Positions 62,344 through 64,000 of a stretch of 64,000 bases of DNA are shown piece by piece. Under the pieces are notes generated by a model. It made no database searches, was not told the origin of the DNA, and saw only the letters and a list, made by a program, of their open reading frames with translations. Origin of the DNA: Novosphingobium ovatum (GTDB lineage Bacteria; Pseudomonadota; Alphaproteobacteria; Sphingomonadales; Sphingomonadaceae). Location of the stretch: positions 124,001 through 188,000 of the forward strand of contig NZ_JAAAPO010000004.1 of the NCBI RefSeq assembly GCF_009909235.1, written 5' to 3'. Numbering within the stretch: position 1 is the stretch's first letter; the number at the start of each line of letters is the position of its first letter. A program made the position numbers and the translations under genes.

Positions 62344-63021
62344 TTACGCGATCAGGCGGGCGCGCACATCATGCAGGTCGGGCGCGATGTGATGGCACAA
62401 TGCGGCCAGATCGGGCGCGGGTTGCAACAGATCGGGCACCATGATCGCCACCATCCCGGCGGCATGGGCCGAACGGATGCCATTGGCCGAATCCTCCAGC
62501 GCCCAACAGGCCTGCGGAGCCACGCTCAGCCGCGCCGCCGCCGTCAGAAACGGATCGGGCGCGGGCTTGCCTCGGGTGTAATCCTCATGCGTGATGATCG
62601 CGTCAAACCGCGTGGTCAGGCCATGCGCGTCCAGAAAACGTGACGCCACCGCGCGATAGGCGCCCGTTGCCACCGCGCGCGGAATGGCCAGATCATCCAG
62701 CGCGTCCAGCAATTCCACCACCCCCGGCTTCATCACCAGATCGGTGGGCGTCATGCGGTCAAACGCGGCCAGCCAGTCCTGACGGAAAGCCAGCGGATCG
62801 CCCGCATCGCCCAGCACATCGGCCAACAGCTTCCACGTTTCGGGCCAGCCAAGGCCGATGGTCTGCGCCTCGACCGCCTCGGTAATGCGGTCGCGCAGGC
62901 CCAGCCGGTCAGCCGTGGCGCGCAGGGCAATGCCATACAGCCGTTCGGTGTCGAAAATCAGCCCGTCCATGTCAAACAACACGGCGGACGGGCGGGGCAG
63001 GGGAGCGGGGGGCATGGTCAT
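62344..63021 (-). CDS. HAD-superfamily phosphatase (phosphoglycolate/beta-phosphoglucomutase-like)
   Basis: A 225-residue hydrolase with the HAD motifs in order: motif I VLFDMDGLIFDTE (nucleophile Asp), motif II AVATGAYR, motif III lysine in YTRGKPAPDPFL, and motif IV ALEDSANGIRSAHAAGM. The DMDG-DTE form and the cap of about 65 residues place it in the phosphoglycolate phosphatase/beta-phosphoglucomutase subgroup. The substrate is some small phosphate ester. ATG 63021 is the likely start. It lies downstream of rplL, but a terminator separates them. Confidence 0.9.
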   Translation of the reverse strand: MTMPPAPLPRPSAVLFDMDGLIFDTERLYGIALRATADRLGLRDRITEAVEAQTIGLGWPETWKLLADVLGDAGDPLAFRQDWLAAFDRMTPTDLVMKPGVVELLDALDDLAIPRAVATGAYRAVASRFLDAHGLTTRFDAIITHEDYTRGKPAPDPFLTAAARLSVAPQACWALEDSANGIRSAHAAGMVAIMVPDLLQPAPDLAALCHHIAPDLHDVRARLIA

Positions 63022-63067
63022 GGGGTGGCGATAGGCGGGCCGGTGCCACCTCACAAGCCGCGCATGC

Positions 63068-63096
63068 AAAAAGGGCGGCGCCAGATGGCACCGCCC
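63068..63096 (-). terminator. Terminator of the rplJ-rplL transcript
   Basis: On the reverse strand GGGCGGTGCC pairs with GGCGCCGCCC (10 bp, one G-U) around a 4-base loop, then five T. It begins 43 bases after the rplL stop. Confidence 0.87.
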
Positions 63097-63138
63097 CCTC
63101 TGTTCGGTCGGAAGATCCGACCGACGGCTGTTGAAGTC

Positions 63139-63516
63139 TTACTTGACTTCGACGGTGCCGCCGGCTTCCTCGATCTTCTTCTTGATGTCTTCGGCTTCAG
63201 CCTTCGACACGCCTTCCTTGATCGCCTTGGGAGCGCCTTCGACCAGCGCCTTGGCTTCGGTCAGGCCCAGGTTGGTGATGGCGCGGACTTCCTTGATCAC
63301 CTGGATCTTCTTGCCACCGTCGCCGGTCAGGATGACGTCGAATTCGGTCTTTTCTTCGACGGCTTCAGCAGCGGCGCCGCCGGCGGCCGGAGCAGCAACG
63401 GCAACAGCGGCAGCAGCCGAAACGCCCCAAGCCTCTTCCAGGGCCTTGGCGAGTTCAGCGGCTTCCATGACGGTCAGAGCCGACAGTTCTTCAACGAGCT
63501 TGGCGATATCAGCCAT
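63139..63516 (-). CDS. rplL: 50S ribosomal protein L7/L12
   Basis: Forms the mobile stalk of the large ribosomal subunit that recruits translation factors. The 125 residues have the N-terminal dimerisation domain ([27 protein letters not shown]), the alanine-rich hinge, and the conserved C-domain ([42 protein letters not shown]). ATG 63516 has GGAG upstream. It follows rplJ. rpoB does not come next, unlike the common rplJL-rpoBC order. Confidence 0.98.
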   Translation of the reverse strand: MADIAKLVEELSALTVMEAAELAKALEEAWGVSAAAAVAVAAPAAGGAAAEAVEEKTEFDVILTGDGGKKIQVIKEVRAITNLGLTEAKALVEGAPKAIKEGVSKAEAEDIKKKIEEAGGTVEVK

Positions 63517-63588
63517 GATGTACACTCCAGATTGGTTTGCCGGGCGCCCAAATCAGGCAATGACCCGGAAAATGGGGTTTGATAAGTC

Positions 63589-64000
63589 TTATGCCGCGTC
63601 CTTGGCGTAAGCGCCGAACACGCGCGCCAGCTTGGCCGCCGGAGCGGTCGTGAGCTGGGCGATCTTCGTCGCCGGAGCCTGGATGAGGCCAACCAGCTTG
63701 CCACGCAGTTCGTCGAGGCTGGGCATCGCGGCCAAAGCCTTGACGCCATCAGCGTTCAGAACCACCGAACCCAGCGAACCGCCGACGATCTCGATCTTGT
63801 CGGTCGTCTTGGCGAATTCGACGATGACCTTGGCAGCGGCAACCGGATCGACCGACCACGCAAGCGCGGTGGGGCCGGTCATGAAGTCGCAGATACCAAC
63901 GTAATCGGTGTCTTGGGCGGCAATCTGGGCAAGACGGTTCTTCGCAACCTTATAGGTCGCACCGGCTTCGCGGATCTTGTTGCGCAGCACGGAGGACTGA
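63589..64000 (-). CDS. rplJ: 50S ribosomal protein L10, start beyond window
   Basis: Anchors the L7/L12 stalk on the ribosome and represses its own operon. The visible part (137 codons) reads [29 protein letters not shown] and continues through [23 protein letters not shown] to the C-terminal helix ([14 protein letters not shown]) that binds L7/L12. About 30 N-terminal residues are missing at the right edge of the window; a GTG at 63990 is internal, not the start. rplL lies 72 bases downstream. Confidence 0.95.
   Translation of the reverse strand, partial: QSSVLRNKIREAGATYKVAKNRLAQIAAQDTDYVGICDFMTGPTALAWSVDPVAAAKVIVEFAKTTDKIEIVGGSLGSVVLNADGVKALAAMPSLDELRGKLVGLIQAPATKIAQLTTAPAAKLARVFGAYAKDAA

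Overview
This is a GC-rich, gene-dense chromosomal window from an alphaproteobacterium, most likely of the Sphingomonadales (Novosphingobium/Sphingobium-like). The assignment is an inference from gene content: a large 1616-residue NAD-dependent glutamate dehydrogenase, a DUF4167 protein, an HIG1 protein, MaeB-type malic enzyme, GlnE, sigma-54 next to LptB, HrcA/CIRCE-type groESL and many C-terminal or N-terminal features typical of that group. I saw no prophage, insertion sequence, CRISPR array, tRNA or rRNA. Nearly all of the window is core genome.

Layout. 1-11 kb: the start of an ABC-transporter ATPase (cut by the window edge), queG, an iron-type alcohol dehydrogenase, a ferredoxin reductase-like flavoprotein, the giant glutamate dehydrogenase, a TPR protein and an alpha/beta hydrolase. 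11-20 kb: thrS overlapping a spermidine-synthase-fold gene, agmatine deiminase, glnE overlapping a Bcp peroxiredoxin, a DUF455 ferritin-like protein and an M23 cell-wall peptidase. 20-31 kb: a structured intergenic RNA candidate, galU and murA (divergent), trmB, a TauE-type permease, a maeB-peptidase pair and mutS. 31-40 kb: cobalamin adenosyltransferase, HIG1 protein, gluQ, HNH endonuclease, tonB, MOSC protein, rpoN-lptB, pmbA and ppa. 40-51 kb: an M61 peptidase, the hisS-prfA-prmC operon, DUF4167, lnt, metK and a universal stress protein. 51-52.1 kb: about 1 kb without protein genes. 52-64 kb: mscS, polA, a tiny lipoprotein, a class A-like beta-lactamase homologue, groEL/groES, a MATE exporter, a cytochrome c lipoprotein, a HAD phosphatase, and rplL with most of rplJ.

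The most interesting element is the 51.1-52.1 kb gap. It holds two copies, exactly 321 bases apart, of a complete small-RNA gene. Each copy has a GTTGC-N7-GCAAC dyad, 20 bases, a TTGC -35 box, 17 bases, a CATAT -10 box, and then a transcript of about 62 nt. That transcript carries a short 5' hairpin, an unpaired anti-Shine-Dalgarno-like CCUCUCCC and a strong terminator. The functional parts are conserved while the spacers have diverged. The arrangement resembles the tandem trans-acting sRNAs of other alphaproteobacteria (AbcR/ar15, CcsR/cuckoo families), but I cannot assign it to a family by eye.

Functional links. QueG and GluQ act in series on the queuosine of tRNA. GlnE, glutamate dehydrogenase and RpoN belong to nitrogen metabolism. 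HisS/PrfA/PrmC, ThrS, TrmB, L10 and L7/L12 serve translation. Lnt, LptB, MurA, GalU, TonB and the M23 peptidase build or serve the envelope. PolA and MutS serve DNA replication and repair.
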